The translations under genes were made by a program, and so were the position numbers. Of a DNA stretch of 64,000 bases, positions 33,094-42,217 are shown piece after piece. The notes under the pieces were generated by a model. It searched no databases and had not been told where the DNA came from. It worked only from the letters and a program-made list of their open reading frames with translations. The DNA is from Halomonas alkaliantarctica (GTDB lineage Bacteria > Pseudomonadota > Gammaproteobacteria > Pseudomonadales > Halomonadaceae): positions 1,116,001 to 1,180,000 of the forward strand of contig NZ_CP122961.1 in assembly GCF_029854215.1 (NCBI RefSeq), given 5' to 3'. Numbering within the stretch: position 1 is the stretch's first letter; each line of letters opens with the position of its first letter.

Positions 33094-34881
33094 ATGAATG
33101 TTTACGCCGCACCGGTACGTGATTTGCGCTTTGTGCTCGAAGAGCTATTAGCGCACCGTTCGCTCAGCCTGCCGGGCTTTGAAGAAGCCACGCCCGATTT
33201 GGTCGAGGCGGTACTCGAAGAGGCCGCAAAGCTGGCCGGTGACGTCTGGGGTCCGCTAAACAAGAGTGGTGATCTGCAGGGGGCCAAGCGCCACACCGAT
33301 GGCAGCGTGACGACACCGGAAGGCTTCGCAGCCGCTTACCAGGCTTATGTTGAAGGTGGCTGGAACGGTATTGGTGTATCCGAAGCGCTAGGCGGTCAGA
33401 ACCTGCCCGAAGTGGTTGCCAGTGCGGTTCAGGAGATGCTCCACGGCGCTAATATGGCGCTGGGGCTCTGCCCCATGTTAACCGCCGGTGCCATCGAAGC
33501 GCTGGCTCATCACGGTAGCGAAACGCTCAAAGCGACCTACTTGCCCAAACTGGTGGAAGGCACCTGGACGGGCACCATGAATCTGACCGAATCCCAAGCA
33601 GGGTCGGACCTTTCCCAAGTACGCACCCGCGCAGTGCCTGACAACGACCACTACCGCATCAGTGGTCAGAAAATCTATATCACCTGGGGCGAGCACGACG
33701 CCGTCGAAAACATTATCCACCTGGTACTGGCCCGCAAGCCTGATGCCCCTGAAGGCAACAAAGGCATCTCCCTCTTTTTGGTACCCAAGTTCCTAGTCAA
33801 TGACGATGGCTCCTTGGGCGAGCGCAACGATGTCACCTGTGCCTCTATTGAACACAAGCTGGGCATTCATGGCTCGCCGACATGCACCTTGAGTTTTGGC
33901 GAAAACGGTGGCGCCATCGGCTATTTAGTTGGTGAAGAAGGGCGTGGCCTTAACCACATGTTCACCATGATGAACGAGGCGCGCCACAAAGTCGGTATTC
34001 AGGGTATAGGCGTGGCCGAGCGAGCTTGCCAGCACGCCTTTGCCTATGCGTTGGAGCGTCGTCAGGGACGTTCTCCCAAAGCGCGTGGCGGCGCTGAGTG
34101 CAGCATCAGCGACCATTTAGACGTACGCCGTATGCTGCTTTCGATGCGTTCCCGCACCGATGCGCTGCGTGCGCTGGCGCTCTACTGCGCAGCCGAGCTG
34201 GATACCGCCCGCCAAGCTGAAAGTAACGATGCCCGTCAGGCTGCCCAGGCCCGCGCCGATATCCTTATTCCGGTGATCAAAAGCTTCTCTACCGATCAAG
34301 CGGTGGATATTGCCTCCATGGGGATTCAGGTACACGGCGGGATGGGCTACGTGGAAGAGACCGGCGCGGCACAGCTGCTGCGCGATGCGCGGATTGCACC
34401 CATTTACGAAGGCACCAACGGCATTCAGGCGCTCGATTTGGCGGGCCGTAAACTCCAGCGTGACAACGGCGAAGCGCTCAACGCACTGCTTCACGACGTT
34501 GCCGCCACTGTGGAACAGCTAAACGTCGACCCCGCACTAAAAGCGTTGGGCAGTGGCCTGGCCGCAGGCTTGGACGATTTAAAAGCCGCTCAAGCGATTG
34601 TGCTGGAACAAGGCCGCGACCCTGAAAAAGGCGCAGATGCGGTGCAGGCTTATGCTACGCCGTTCCTTAACTTGGCGGGCCACGTGCTGTGCGCTTGGCA
34701 GATGGGGCAGGCGGCGCTTTGCGCCCAGGCCGCCGTTAACAACGGCAGCAATGATCCCTTCTATGCTGCCAAGATGCGCAGCGCCGAATTTGCCATCACG
34801 CAATGGCTGCCGGTAGGCCGCGCTCAACGCGCGGTGATTGAGGCAGGTATGCAGTGTTTAAGCGAATTTGAGGTTCACTAA
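33094..34881 (+). CDS. acyl-CoA dehydrogenase, long (DmdC-like) type
   Basis: A 595-residue FAD-dependent acyl-CoA dehydrogenase with the extended C-terminal domain found in DmdC (3-methylmercaptopropionyl-CoA dehydrogenase) and related FadE-type enzymes. Motifs: MNLTESQAGSDLSQVRTRA, YRISGQKIYITWGEHD, GVGIQGIGVAERACQ-like segment (VGIQGIGVAERACQ), and GIQVHGGMGYVEETGAAQ with the region of the catalytic Glu near YEGTNGIQALDL. It oxidises an acyl-CoA to the 2-enoyl-CoA. Acyl-CoA ligase, hydroxyacyl-CoA dehydrogenase and crotonase genes follow on the same strand. Confidence 0.9.
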   Translation: MNVYAAPVRDLRFVLEELLAHRSLSLPGFEEATPDLVEAVLEEAAKLAGDVWGPLNKSGDLQGAKRHTDGSVTTPEGFAAAYQAYVEGGWNGIGVSEALGGQNLPEVVASAVQEMLHGANMALGLCPMLTAGAIEALAHHGSETLKATYLPKLVEGTWTGTMNLTESQAGSDLSQVRTRAVPDNDHYRISGQKIYITWGEHDAVENIIHLVLARKPDAPEGNKGISLFLVPKFLVNDDGSLGERNDVTCASIEHKLGIHGSPTCTLSFGENGGAIGYLVGEEGRGLNHMFTMMNEARHKVGIQGIGVAERACQHAFAYALERRQGRSPKARGGAECSISDHLDVRRMLLSMRSRTDALRALALYCAAELDTARQAESNDARQAAQARADILIPVIKSFSTDQAVDIASMGIQVHGGMGYVEETGAAQLLRDARIAPIYEGTNGIQALDLAGRKLQRDNGEALNALLHDVAATVEQLNVDPALKALGSGLAAGLDDLKAAQAIVLEQGRDPEKGADAVQAYATPFLNLAGHVLCAWQMGQAALCAQAAVNNGSNDPFYAAKMRSAEFAITQWLPVGRAQRAVIEAGMQCLSEFEVH

Positions 34882-34900
34882 CGCTAATTTCAGCCAGTAT

Positions 34901-34930
34901 CGCCGCCTCTTTGGGCGGCGTTATTGTTTC
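34901..34930 (+). terminator. intrinsic terminator after acyl-CoA dehydrogenase
   Basis: CGCCGCC (34901-34907), loop TCTTTG, GGCGGCG (34914-34920), then TTATTGTTT. It separates the dehydrogenase from the ligase gene, so these are likely separate or partly terminated transcripts. Confidence 0.8.
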
Positions 34931-35010
34931 TAAGCTATCAAAACAATTATTTTAAACGAACCCTTAAAACGAACGCTTTCAATAAGATCAACAAAGTTCA
35001 GGAGCCGATT

Positions 35011-36639
35011 ATGACCGCTATCTTTGAGCAAGGCTTGCCCAAAACCATTGCCAACCACGTGCCGCTATCTCCGCTGACCTTTATCGAGCGCTCGGCGTCG
35101 ATCTATCCCGACTACCCGGCGGTGGTACATGGCAGTACGCGACGCACCTGGAGCGAAACTTGGTCACGCTGTCGCCAGCTTGCCTCTGCGCTCGAAAAGC
35201 GAGGCATTCAGCCAGGCCAAACGGTTGCGGCGATGCTGCCCAATATCCCGGCGATGTTTGAAGCGCACTTCGGTGTGCCGCTAGCGGGTTGTGTGCTTAA
35301 TACACTGAATATTCGCCTTGATGCCGAAGCGATCAGCTATATGCTGGAGCACGGCGAGGCCAAAGCCATTCTTGTCGACCCAGAATTTGCCGAGGTCATC
35401 CAGCAAGCCGTTGCCAAGCTTACTCACAAGCCGCTGATCATCGATGTCGCCGATGTGGAGTTTCTCGGCGAGACCCAGGGCATTGGGGAGATTGAGTACG
35501 AGGCGCTACTCAACGAGGGCGATGCTGACTTTGCCTATCAGCTCCCTGCCGATGAGTGGGATGCGATCTCGCTTAATTACACCTCTGGCACCACCGGCAA
35601 GCCCAAGGGGGTGGTTTACCACCACCGCGGTGCTTACCTGAATGCGGTGAGCAATATCATGGAGTGGGCAATGCCCCACCATCCGATCTACCTATGGACT
35701 CTGCCGATGTTCCACTGCAACGGCTGGTGCTTCCCGTGGACGATTGCCGCCAACGCCGGGGTGAACATTTGTCTGCGTCGCGTCGATCCTAAAAAGATCA
35801 TGCAGCTCATTGCCGAAGAGAAGGTCACTCACTTTAGCGGGGCGCCGATTATCCTTAATGGCCTGGTGAACCTGCCAGCAGAAGATAAGCATCAGTTCGA
35901 TCATGCGGTCAAAGTCACCACCGCCGGTGCCGCACCGCCTGCCTCGGTAATTGCCGGGGTGGAAAAGCTGGGCATTGAGGTAACCCACGTGTATGGCTTA
36001 ACCGAAGTGTACGGGCCGGTAACCGTATGCGCTTGGCGGGAAGCGTGGGATGAATTGCCGCTGGAAGCAAGAGCCAAAATTAAAGCCCGCCAGGGGGTGC
36101 GCTACCACATGCTCGAAGCGCTGTGCGTGGCTGATCCGCTCACCATGGAGCCAGTGCCCAAGGATGGCCAAACCATGGGTGAAATACTCATGCGCGGCAA
36201 TAACGTTATGAAGGGCTATTTAAAGAACCCGGAAGCTACCGAGCAGGCGCTGGAGGGCGGCTGGTACCACACTGGCGACCTGGCGGTATGGCACCCGGAT
36301 GGCTATATCGAGATCAAAGACCGCTCCAAGGACATCATTATTTCCGGCGGTGAAAATATCTCGACCATCGAGGTGGAAGACGCAATTTACGGCCATCCCG
36401 CCGTTGAAGAGGCAGCGGTGGTTGCCAAGCCCGACGAGAAGTGGGGCGAGACGCCTTGTGCGTTCGTGAAGCTCAAAGTCGGTTATGGTGAAGTCACCGA
36501 GGCCGATATTATCGCCCACTGTCGCGAACATTTGGCGGGCTACAAAGTGCCCAAAACGGTCATCTTCAGCGAACTTCCCAAAACCTCAACGGGCAAGATT
36601 CAGAAATTCGTACTGCGCGAAGAAGCCAAGCAGCATTGA
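35011..36639 (+). CDS. acyl-CoA synthetase (AMP-forming, DmdB-like)
   Basis: A 542-residue ANL-superfamily ligase. ATP-binding loop YTSGTTGKPKGVVYHH (about residue 190), VYGLTEVYGP, WYHTGDLAVWHPDG, DRSKDIIISGGENIS and the C-terminal catalytic lysine in TSTGKIQKFVLR. The length and arrangement match medium/short-chain acyl-CoA synthetases, including DmdB (methylmercaptopropionate-CoA ligase). ATG 35011 has AGGAG upstream. The substrate could be a fatty acid or an MMPA-like acid; sequence alone does not decide. Confidence 0.9.
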   Translation: MTAIFEQGLPKTIANHVPLSPLTFIERSASIYPDYPAVVHGSTRRTWSETWSRCRQLASALEKRGIQPGQTVAAMLPNIPAMFEAHFGVPLAGCVLNTLNIRLDAEAISYMLEHGEAKAILVDPEFAEVIQQAVAKLTHKPLIIDVADVEFLGETQGIGEIEYEALLNEGDADFAYQLPADEWDAISLNYTSGTTGKPKGVVYHHRGAYLNAVSNIMEWAMPHHPIYLWTLPMFHCNGWCFPWTIAANAGVNICLRRVDPKKIMQLIAEEKVTHFSGAPIILNGLVNLPAEDKHQFDHAVKVTTAGAAPPASVIAGVEKLGIEVTHVYGLTEVYGPVTVCAWREAWDELPLEARAKIKARQGVRYHMLEALCVADPLTMEPVPKDGQTMGEILMRGNNVMKGYLKNPEATEQALEGGWYHTGDLAVWHPDGYIEIKDRSKDIIISGGENISTIEVEDAIYGHPAVEEAAVVAKPDEKWGETPCAFVKLKVGYGEVTEADIIAHCREHLAGYKVPKTVIFSELPKTSTGKIQKFVLREEAKQH

Positions 36640-36649
36640 TAACTCCCCA

Positions 36650-36681
36650 GTGGTAATAATAGATAGTGGTGATAATAGATA
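36650..36681 (+). repeat. 16-bp tandem duplication
   Basis: GTGGTAATAATAGATA (36650-36665) is followed directly by GTGGTGATAATAGATA (36666-36681), 15 of 16 identical. It lies between the ligase stop and the next gene's ribosome site and lengthens the spacer. Confidence 0.7.
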
Positions 36682-36694
36682 GAGGAGAGCGTGC

Positions 36695-37543
36695 ATGAGT
36701 GATCAACAAGTTGGCGTTGTCGGGGCTGGTACTATGGGGCAGGGCATTGCCCAGGTAGTGGCTGCCAGTGGCTATCAGGTGCACCTTTACGATGTGGCTG
36801 AGGAGCAGTTAAGCCGCGCCAAGGCGAGTATCGACAAAGGCTTAGCCAAGCTGGTGGCGAAAGAAAAGATCAGCGAGGCGGATAAAAGCGCTGCTCTAGC
36901 CCGTCTCTCTACCACTACCACACTCAATGACTTAAGCGACTGCGCAATTATTATCGAGGCCGCCCCCGAACAGCCTGAACTCAAAGAGAAGCTGTTTCGA
37001 GATCTTAGCCAAATGAGCAGCACGGCTATCTTAGCCTCCAACACCTCCTCGCTGTCGCTTACCCGGCTGGCAGCGGTGTGCGAGCACCCCGAGCGAGTAG
37101 TGGGCATGCACTTCTTTAACCCAGTGCCAGTGCTCAAGCTGGTGGAAGTGATTCGTGCCGAGCAAACCTCGGACGCTACCGTTGGCGAGATTGAAACCCT
37201 GGCTAAAGCGTTGGGTAAAACCGCCGTGCCGGTAGGCGACGCGCCGGGCTTTGCGGTGAATCGCCTGCTGGTACCGATGATCAACGAAGCGGCGTTTATT
37301 GTTCAAGAAGGTACCGCAACACCAGAAGCGGTGGATGAAGCCATGAAGCTCGGCGCAGCTCACCCCATGGGCCCGCTGGCGCTGGCGGATTTAATCGGAC
37401 TGGATGTTTGTCTGGCGATTATGCAGGTGCTGCAAGAGGGCTTTGGCGACCCTAAGTATCGTCCCTGCCCACTGCTTAAGCGCATGGTCGCAGCGGGCTA
37501 CCTTGGCCGTAAGAGCGGGCGCGGTTTTTATCACTATGACTAG
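36695..37543 (+). CDS. 3-hydroxybutyryl-CoA / 3-hydroxyacyl-CoA dehydrogenase
   Basis: A 282-residue stand-alone NAD-dependent dehydrogenase (Hbd/PaaH type). The Rossmann motif is VGVVGAGTMGQGIAQV, then ASNTSSLSLTRLA, GMHFFNPVPVLKLVEV with the catalytic His, and the C-terminal helical domain (FAVNRLLVPMINEA, MGPLALADLIGLDV). It oxidises (S)-3-hydroxyacyl-CoA. Preceded by AGGAGAG. The crotonase gene follows about 115 bases later. Confidence 0.93.
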   Translation: MSDQQVGVVGAGTMGQGIAQVVAASGYQVHLYDVAEEQLSRAKASIDKGLAKLVAKEKISEADKSAALARLSTTTTLNDLSDCAIIIEAAPEQPELKEKLFRDLSQMSSTAILASNTSSLSLTRLAAVCEHPERVVGMHFFNPVPVLKLVEVIRAEQTSDATVGEIETLAKALGKTAVPVGDAPGFAVNRLLVPMINEAAFIVQEGTATPEAVDEAMKLGAAHPMGPLALADLIGLDVCLAIMQVLQEGFGDPKYRPCPLLKRMVAAGYLGRKSGRGFYHYD

Positions 37544-37660
37544 CTTGCGCTGAAGCGAAGAGCGCGGCATAAAGAAGTCATTGCCACTCAACCAAGCGTT
37601 CGCTAGGGTTGGGTGGTGTTCACTTTACTATTCCATAACAAATCAAATAAGGAGTCCGCC

Positions 37661-38434
37661 ATGAGCGAAGCAGTGATTGAGAAGGTTGATAACGATGGGA
37701 TGGTACGTCTCACCATCAATCGTCCTAAAGCGCTGAATGCCCTGAACAGCGATGTATTAGCCGCGCTGGAAGCGCATCTGGTAGAGCTTGAGTCCCACCC
37801 GAATCTACGTGCTGTGCTGATTACAGGCGCGGGCGAGAAGTCCTTCGTAGCGGGTGCTGATATCACTGAAATGCGTGAGAAAACGCCTGAAGAAGCGCGG
37901 GCTTTTGCCATGCAAGCGCTGCGAACCATTAAACGCCTAGAGACTCTGCCCGTGCCGGTGGTCGCGCTGGTGAACGGGTTTTGCCTTGGCGGCGGCTGCG
38001 AATTGGCACTGGCCTGCGACTGGGCGGTAGCCAGCGACAACGCGGTGTTTGGTCAACCGGAAGTGCTGCTGGGCGTCATTCCTGGCTTTGGGGGTACGCA
38101 ACGTCTGCCACGCCGCGTTGGCCCCGCGATGGCGATTGATCTGGTCACCACCGGGCGCAAAATCGACGCCCAAGAGGCGCTGCGTATCGGCTTGGTGAAC
38201 CGGGTAATGCCGCAAGCGGAGCTGGAGAGCTACGCTGAAGAGCTCACTAAACAGCTTAAAGGTAACGGCCCGCAGTCAGTGCGCGGTGCCAAGCAGGCGG
38301 TTCACGACGGGATGGATCAAGACCTGGACAGCGCGCTGGCGCTGGAAACCAGCCTGTTTGCCTTCTGCTTTGCCGGTGATGAGCAGAAAGAAGGTATGGC
38401 GGCCTTTGTCGAGAAGCGTAAAGCTAATTTCTAA
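37661..38434 (+). CDS. enoyl-CoA hydratase (crotonase family)
   Basis: A 257-residue crotonase. The first catalytic Glu is in NGFCLGGGCELALACD and the second in FGQPEVLLGVIPGFGG; the oxyanion-hole region GEKSFVAGADI is normal. ATG 37661 is chosen for AAGGAG upstream; the longer frame is not needed. It hydrates enoyl-CoA made by the dehydrogenase. The set ligase-dehydrogenase-hydratase also matches DmdB-C-D in kind. Confidence 0.93.
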   Translation: MSEAVIEKVDNDGMVRLTINRPKALNALNSDVLAALEAHLVELESHPNLRAVLITGAGEKSFVAGADITEMREKTPEEARAFAMQALRTIKRLETLPVPVVALVNGFCLGGGCELALACDWAVASDNAVFGQPEVLLGVIPGFGGTQRLPRRVGPAMAIDLVTTGRKIDAQEALRIGLVNRVMPQAELESYAEELTKQLKGNGPQSVRGAKQAVHDGMDQDLDSALALETSLFAFCFAGDEQKEGMAAFVEKRKANF

Positions 38435-38537
38435 GCCTTTATTCATTCCAGTTTTACTTATTTAGGGGGTGGCGCTTGCGTCATCCCCGTTTTATTCTCA
38501 AAGGCTTCCTACTACTGATCTCTTCGGAGTTGCCACG

Positions 38538-39155
38538 ATGCAATGGGCCGCGTTTATCCTCGCCGCGCTGGGTTTTGCCTACCTACCTGGGCCTGCGATG
38601 TTGTATACCGCAGCGCAAACCCTGGGGCGTGGCCGACGAGCAGGGTGGTTAGCGGTCATGGGTGTGCACATGGGCTGCTACGTTCATGTGGTAGCCGCCG
38701 CGTTAGGCTTGGCACTGCTGTTTGCAGCGATTCCGCCTGCCTATATCGCCATGAAAATCATTGGCGGGCTCTACCTGCTCTGGATGGGGTTGCGGCTATG
38801 GCAACAGGGCATTCGTGCCCATGGTGATGAGGTACCGCTGGCAACCACTAAACGCGTGTTGCGTGACAGCTTTTTGGTGGAGGTGCTCAACCCTAAAACC
38901 GCGCTTTTCTTTGTCGCGTTTCTTCCCCAGTTTGTGCAGCCCGAGAGCGCTATGCCGGTAGCGTGGCAACTGCTCTGGTTAGGTATCGCCACCAATGCGC
39001 TGTTCTCATCGGCGGATGTTGTGGTGGTGCTGCTGGCCAGCCCATTGCGTGAGTGGTTACAAAAATCCCATGGTTCCTCCCGACTCATTCAGCGCTTTGG
39101 CGGTGGTGTATTAATGGGGTTAGGCGGTAATACGCTGGCTCAGGCGGCACGTTAA
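38538..39155 (+). CDS. LysE/RhtB-family amino acid exporter
   Basis: A 205-residue inner-membrane exporter with about six helices. It has FAYLPGPAMLYTAAQTLGRGRRAGW (the LysE-type N-terminal motif) and FLVEVLNPKTALFFVAFLPQF, both diagnostic. ATG 38538 follows GGAG at eight bases. The exported amino acid or homoserine-lactone-like compound is unknown. Confidence 0.9.
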   Translation: MQWAAFILAALGFAYLPGPAMLYTAAQTLGRGRRAGWLAVMGVHMGCYVHVVAAALGLALLFAAIPPAYIAMKIIGGLYLLWMGLRLWQQGIRAHGDEVPLATTKRVLRDSFLVEVLNPKTALFFVAFLPQFVQPESAMPVAWQLLWLGIATNALFSSADVVVVLLASPLREWLQKSHGSSRLIQRFGGGVLMGLGGNTLAQAAR

Positions 39156-39209
39156 GAGAGGCTGCCTTCATCGATCGGTTAATTCAATTCTCCACAAAAG
39201 GAGCGCTGC

Positions 39210-39911
39210 ATGTTTGATCTCTATATTGCCAACAAGAATTACTCTTCTTGGTCGCTGCGCCCTTGGGTGCTGATGAAAGCGCTGGAGATTCCGTTTAACG
39301 AACACCTGATGCCCTTTGAAGGCGGCACTGGCGCTAGTCATGCCACCTTTACCCGCTTTTCGCCTTCAGGCTTGGTGCCCTGTTTGGTGGATGTAACGGA
39401 CAAAGGCGAGCTGGCGGTGTGGGACTCCCTGGCGATTGTCGAGTATCTGGCCGAGCAGCACGCTAAAGTTTGGCCGAGTGATAAGGCCGCCCGCGCCTGG
39501 GCACGTTCAGCCACTGCCGAAATGCACAGCGGCTTTGGCGCCCTGCGCGACGAGTGCTCGATGAACTGCGGTATGCGGGTGGAATTGAATAGCCTATCGG
39601 CCAAGCTTGAGGCCGATCTGGCACGCTTGGATGTACTATGGCGGCAAGGGCTTGAGCGCTTTGGCGGGCCGTTTTTAGCGGGTGAAACCTTCTCCGCGGT
39701 AGATGCGTTTTACGCCCCTGTGGCCTTTCGCATGCAGACATTCAGCTTGCCGGTTAGTGAGAAGTCCCAGGCGTATGTCGAGCGCTTGTTAGCGTTGCCT
39801 GCCATGCAGGCGTGGTATCAAGCCGCGCTAGAAGAGCCGTGGCGCGAGGCCATGCACGAGGCCGATACGCTGAAAAATGGCACAGTAACAGCCGATTACC
39901 GCAAAGCTTAA
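39210..39911 (+). CDS. glutathione S-transferase family protein
   Basis: A 233-residue GST. The N-terminal thioredoxin-like domain begins LYIANKNYSSWSLRPWVLMK with the Ser-type active site; DSLAIVEYLAEQH binds the glutathione gamma-glutamyl group. The C-terminal helical domain includes FLAGETFSAVDAFYAPVAFR. This resembles the YfcF/zeta-like bacterial group. AAGGAG precedes the ATG. Confidence 0.9.
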   Translation: MFDLYIANKNYSSWSLRPWVLMKALEIPFNEHLMPFEGGTGASHATFTRFSPSGLVPCLVDVTDKGELAVWDSLAIVEYLAEQHAKVWPSDKAARAWARSATAEMHSGFGALRDECSMNCGMRVELNSLSAKLEADLARLDVLWRQGLERFGGPFLAGETFSAVDAFYAPVAFRMQTFSLPVSEKSQAYVERLLALPAMQAWYQAALEEPWREAMHEADTLKNGTVTADYRKA

Positions 39912-39980
39912 CCTGTCAGGCTATTCACCAAGAACACCCAGCGTCGGGTATACTGACGCAAATTTCGTTTGGAAACATCC

Positions 39981-40523
39981 ATGGCCCTTAGCGCAACGCC
40001 CTACAAAGTTGATATCAATCTGACCGATCTGGATCGCGGGGTGTATGAAACGCTGCGCTTTACCGTGGCTCGCCATCCGTCCGAGACCGAAGAGCGCATG
40101 ACCGCGCGCTTGCTTGCCTATGTGCTGTGGTACAACGAGACGCTAGCCTTCGGGCGTGGGCTTTCCGATGTAGACGAGCCGGCGCTGTGGGAGAAAAGCC
40201 TAGACGGGCGCTTGCTGCACTGGATCGAAGTGGGGCTGCCGGATGCTGAGCGCATCACCTGGTGCTCACGGCGAGCTGAGCGCGTATCGCTGCTCGCTTA
40301 TGGTCGGGTAGATCTATGGGAGAACAAAGTACTGCCCAGCGTGGCGTCGCTGAAAAATGTGCACGTGGCGGGGCTGCCACAAGAGGCTTTAGCGACTATC
40401 GCTAAAGACCTGCCAAGGGCGATTAACTGGGCGGTAATGATCAGCGAAGGATCATTGTTTATTACCGATGAGAATGGCCAGCATGAGATTACTCCGCAGT
40501 GGCTGCTACGCGATAGAGAGTGA
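39981..40523 (+). CDS. yaeQ: YaeQ family protein
   Basis: A 180-residue YaeQ protein; E. coli YaeQ is 181 residues and has a PD-(D/E)XK nuclease-like fold with unproven activity. Recognisable segments: YKVDINLTDLDRGVYE, RMTARLLAYVLWY, LGRGLSDVDEPALW-like (FGRGLSDVDEPALW), LPDAERITWCSRRAERV and WAVMISEGSLFIT. ATG 39981 gives the family length. A strong terminator follows. Confidence 0.93.
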   Translation: MALSATPYKVDINLTDLDRGVYETLRFTVARHPSETEERMTARLLAYVLWYNETLAFGRGLSDVDEPALWEKSLDGRLLHWIEVGLPDAERITWCSRRAERVSLLAYGRVDLWENKVLPSVASLKNVHVAGLPQEALATIAKDLPRAINWAVMISEGSLFITDENGQHEITPQWLLRDRE

Positions 40524-40593
40524 TAGATCTCGACCAGTAGCCTTCAAGTTTTCGTCTAGTCTACTACGCTATAAACCTAAGCAATCGGCAGCA

Positions 40594-40627
40594 TAATGGG
40601 TGGTCTACGGACCACCCATTAATTTTT
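40594..40627 (+). terminator. intrinsic terminator after yaeQ
   Basis: Twelve-base perfect arms TAATGGGTGGTC (40594-40605) and GACCACCCATTA (40610-40621) close a C(UACG)G tetraloop, followed by ATTTTT. Confidence 0.93.
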
Positions 40628-40698
40628 AGTGACTTAGCTCTTTTCTGTAGAAAACAGTAAAAGTATGCTTGCTATCTTTTTGCACAATTACATACAAT

Positions 40699-40713
40699 CA
40701 ACAATGTTTGTTG
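40699..40713. promoter_or_regulatory. inverted repeat upstream of the LpxR-like gene
   Basis: CAACAA-TGT-TTGTTG, perfect arms, 58 bases before the ATG of the deacylase gene. A candidate operator; no regulator is assigned. Confidence 0.35.
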
Positions 40714-40770
40714 TCGTTCTTCAAAAGCATTCTCAAAAACACTCCCTAGGAAAATCTCAAGGAACGAGTA

Positions 40771-41754
40771 ATGAAAGGAAATCTCCCCTTACGATGGTTG
40801 CCGCTGATAGCCGCAATGAGTTTGGCGTCAACGCTGGCGCAAGCCGACGATAGCGTCCTCTCAATTAAGCATGCAAATGATGGCATGGCCAGTAGTGATG
40901 ATGGCCACTTTACCAGTGGTTTCGAACTTAATTGGGCCTATGAGCCTGAAGCGCAAAGCTGGACACAGCGTTTGGCCACTGCTTTGCCTGATAGCATCAT
41001 TAGCAACGCGGATATGGCCGCTTTCCGGCTAGTGCATCAGATTTATACGCCCAACAATATTGAGCAGCGTGAGTTGGTTGAAGATGATCGCCCCTACGCA
41101 GGAATTGTTTATGGCGGTATATCACTTTACGAAGATGTGCCCATGGGTAACTGGCGCCAAGCGACGGATCTGCACCTGGATATTGGTTTGGTAGGGCCCT
41201 CGTCACTTGCCGATAGCATCCAACGCGAAGTGCATCGCATCACCGACAGCGAGCGCCCTAGAGGTTGGAAAAACCAGCTTGGTGATGAGGCCATCGTCAA
41301 CGTCGCCATGCGTCGCCAGTGGTGGCATAGCTCCCCATTGATCGGCAAGCAGTTTGCCCATGGCCCTAGCGTCAGCGCCGCTTTGGGTAACCTCTATACC
41401 TACGCAAGCGCTGGGTATAGCGTTCGTTGGGGGGATGAGGCCCCAGGCATTCCTACGCTAACGCCAAGCCCCGGCAGCCGGCACCATATGACCGGTAAAG
41501 AGGGGTGGCAGTGGTACCTTTTTGCCAGCGTCGACGGTTACTATATGGCGCAAAACCTGACGCTTGACGGCAATACGTTTAGGAGTAGCCATTCGGTAGA
41601 TCGCAAAGAGTGGGTGGGCGATGTCTCCGCGGGGTTGGCGCTTGCCTGGGATGATTGGCAGGTCACCTACGCGGCTGTTCAACGCTCACGTGAATTTGAC
41701 GGCCAGGAAGAGCAGGATAAGTTTGGTTCTATCACGCTATCTAAACGCTTCTAA
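40771..41754 (+). CDS. lipid A deacylase LpxR family outer-membrane protein
   Basis: A 327-residue LpxR/DUF2219 protein, an outer-membrane beta-barrel that removes the 3'-acyloxyacyl group of lipid A. A signal peptide ends near residue 25 (STLAQA). Family marks: NDGMASSDDGHFTSGFEL at the N-terminus, EDDRPYAGIVYG, GLVGPSSLADSIQREVH and the C-terminal barrel strand ending in F (LSKRF). AAGGAACG precedes the ATG. Lies downstream of a strong terminator and a dyad. Confidence 0.88.
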   Translation: MKGNLPLRWLPLIAAMSLASTLAQADDSVLSIKHANDGMASSDDGHFTSGFELNWAYEPEAQSWTQRLATALPDSIISNADMAAFRLVHQIYTPNNIEQRELVEDDRPYAGIVYGGISLYEDVPMGNWRQATDLHLDIGLVGPSSLADSIQREVHRITDSERPRGWKNQLGDEAIVNVAMRRQWWHSSPLIGKQFAHGPSVSAALGNLYTYASAGYSVRWGDEAPGIPTLTPSPGSRHHMTGKEGWQWYLFASVDGYYMAQNLTLDGNTFRSSHSVDRKEWVGDVSAGLALAWDDWQVTYAAVQRSREFDGQEEQDKFGSITLSKRF

Positions 41755-41801
41755 AACAGTTCGGTTAGTCACTCGCGTTCAACGGGAAAGGAGTAGTGCT
41801 T

Positions 41802-42134
41802 ATGGCTAACAAGTACCCCCACACCCCAGATGGGCGCTACTTTGTCGCCAAAAATCGGCTTTGGCGCTGCACTGACCCGCGTTTAGATGAAGAGCAAAGG
41901 CGAGCCCATATCAAAGAGTTGATGAAAGCCCGTCGAGCGGTTAGAGCAGCCCAGCAAAAAGACGATGAAGATGCGCTTCGCCAAGCCCGCAACGCAGTGC
42001 AGAGCGCTAAAGAAGCACTCGGAGAGCGTGGCCCCGTCTGGTGGGATGATGAAGCCCCCGATGAAGGCGGCCTTGCGCCCCATAACAGTTCCTATGCCGA
42101 GTGGTGGGAGCGTCATCACTCAATGCCCTCCTAG
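41802..42134 (+). CDS. small conserved hypothetical protein
   Basis: A 110-residue soluble protein, basic in the middle (KELMKARRAVRAAQQKDD, probable helix) and acidic, Trp-rich at the end (PVWWDDEAPDEGG). AAAGGAG at 41787-41793 supports the ATG at 41802. It resembles small bacterial proteins often labelled as Tol-transport-like without evidence; I assign no function. Confidence 0.7.
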   Translation: MANKYPHTPDGRYFVAKNRLWRCTDPRLDEEQRRAHIKELMKARRAVRAAQQKDDEDALRQARNAVQSAKEALGERGPVWWDDEAPDEGGLAPHNSSYAEWWERHHSMPS

Positions 42135-42217
42135 CGTATACAACAGACTCAGGGCTGCTAGCCTACGTAGAGGTGTGTGATGTCCACATACCACTCGGCG
42201 TCTAGGAGTAAGGGTCA

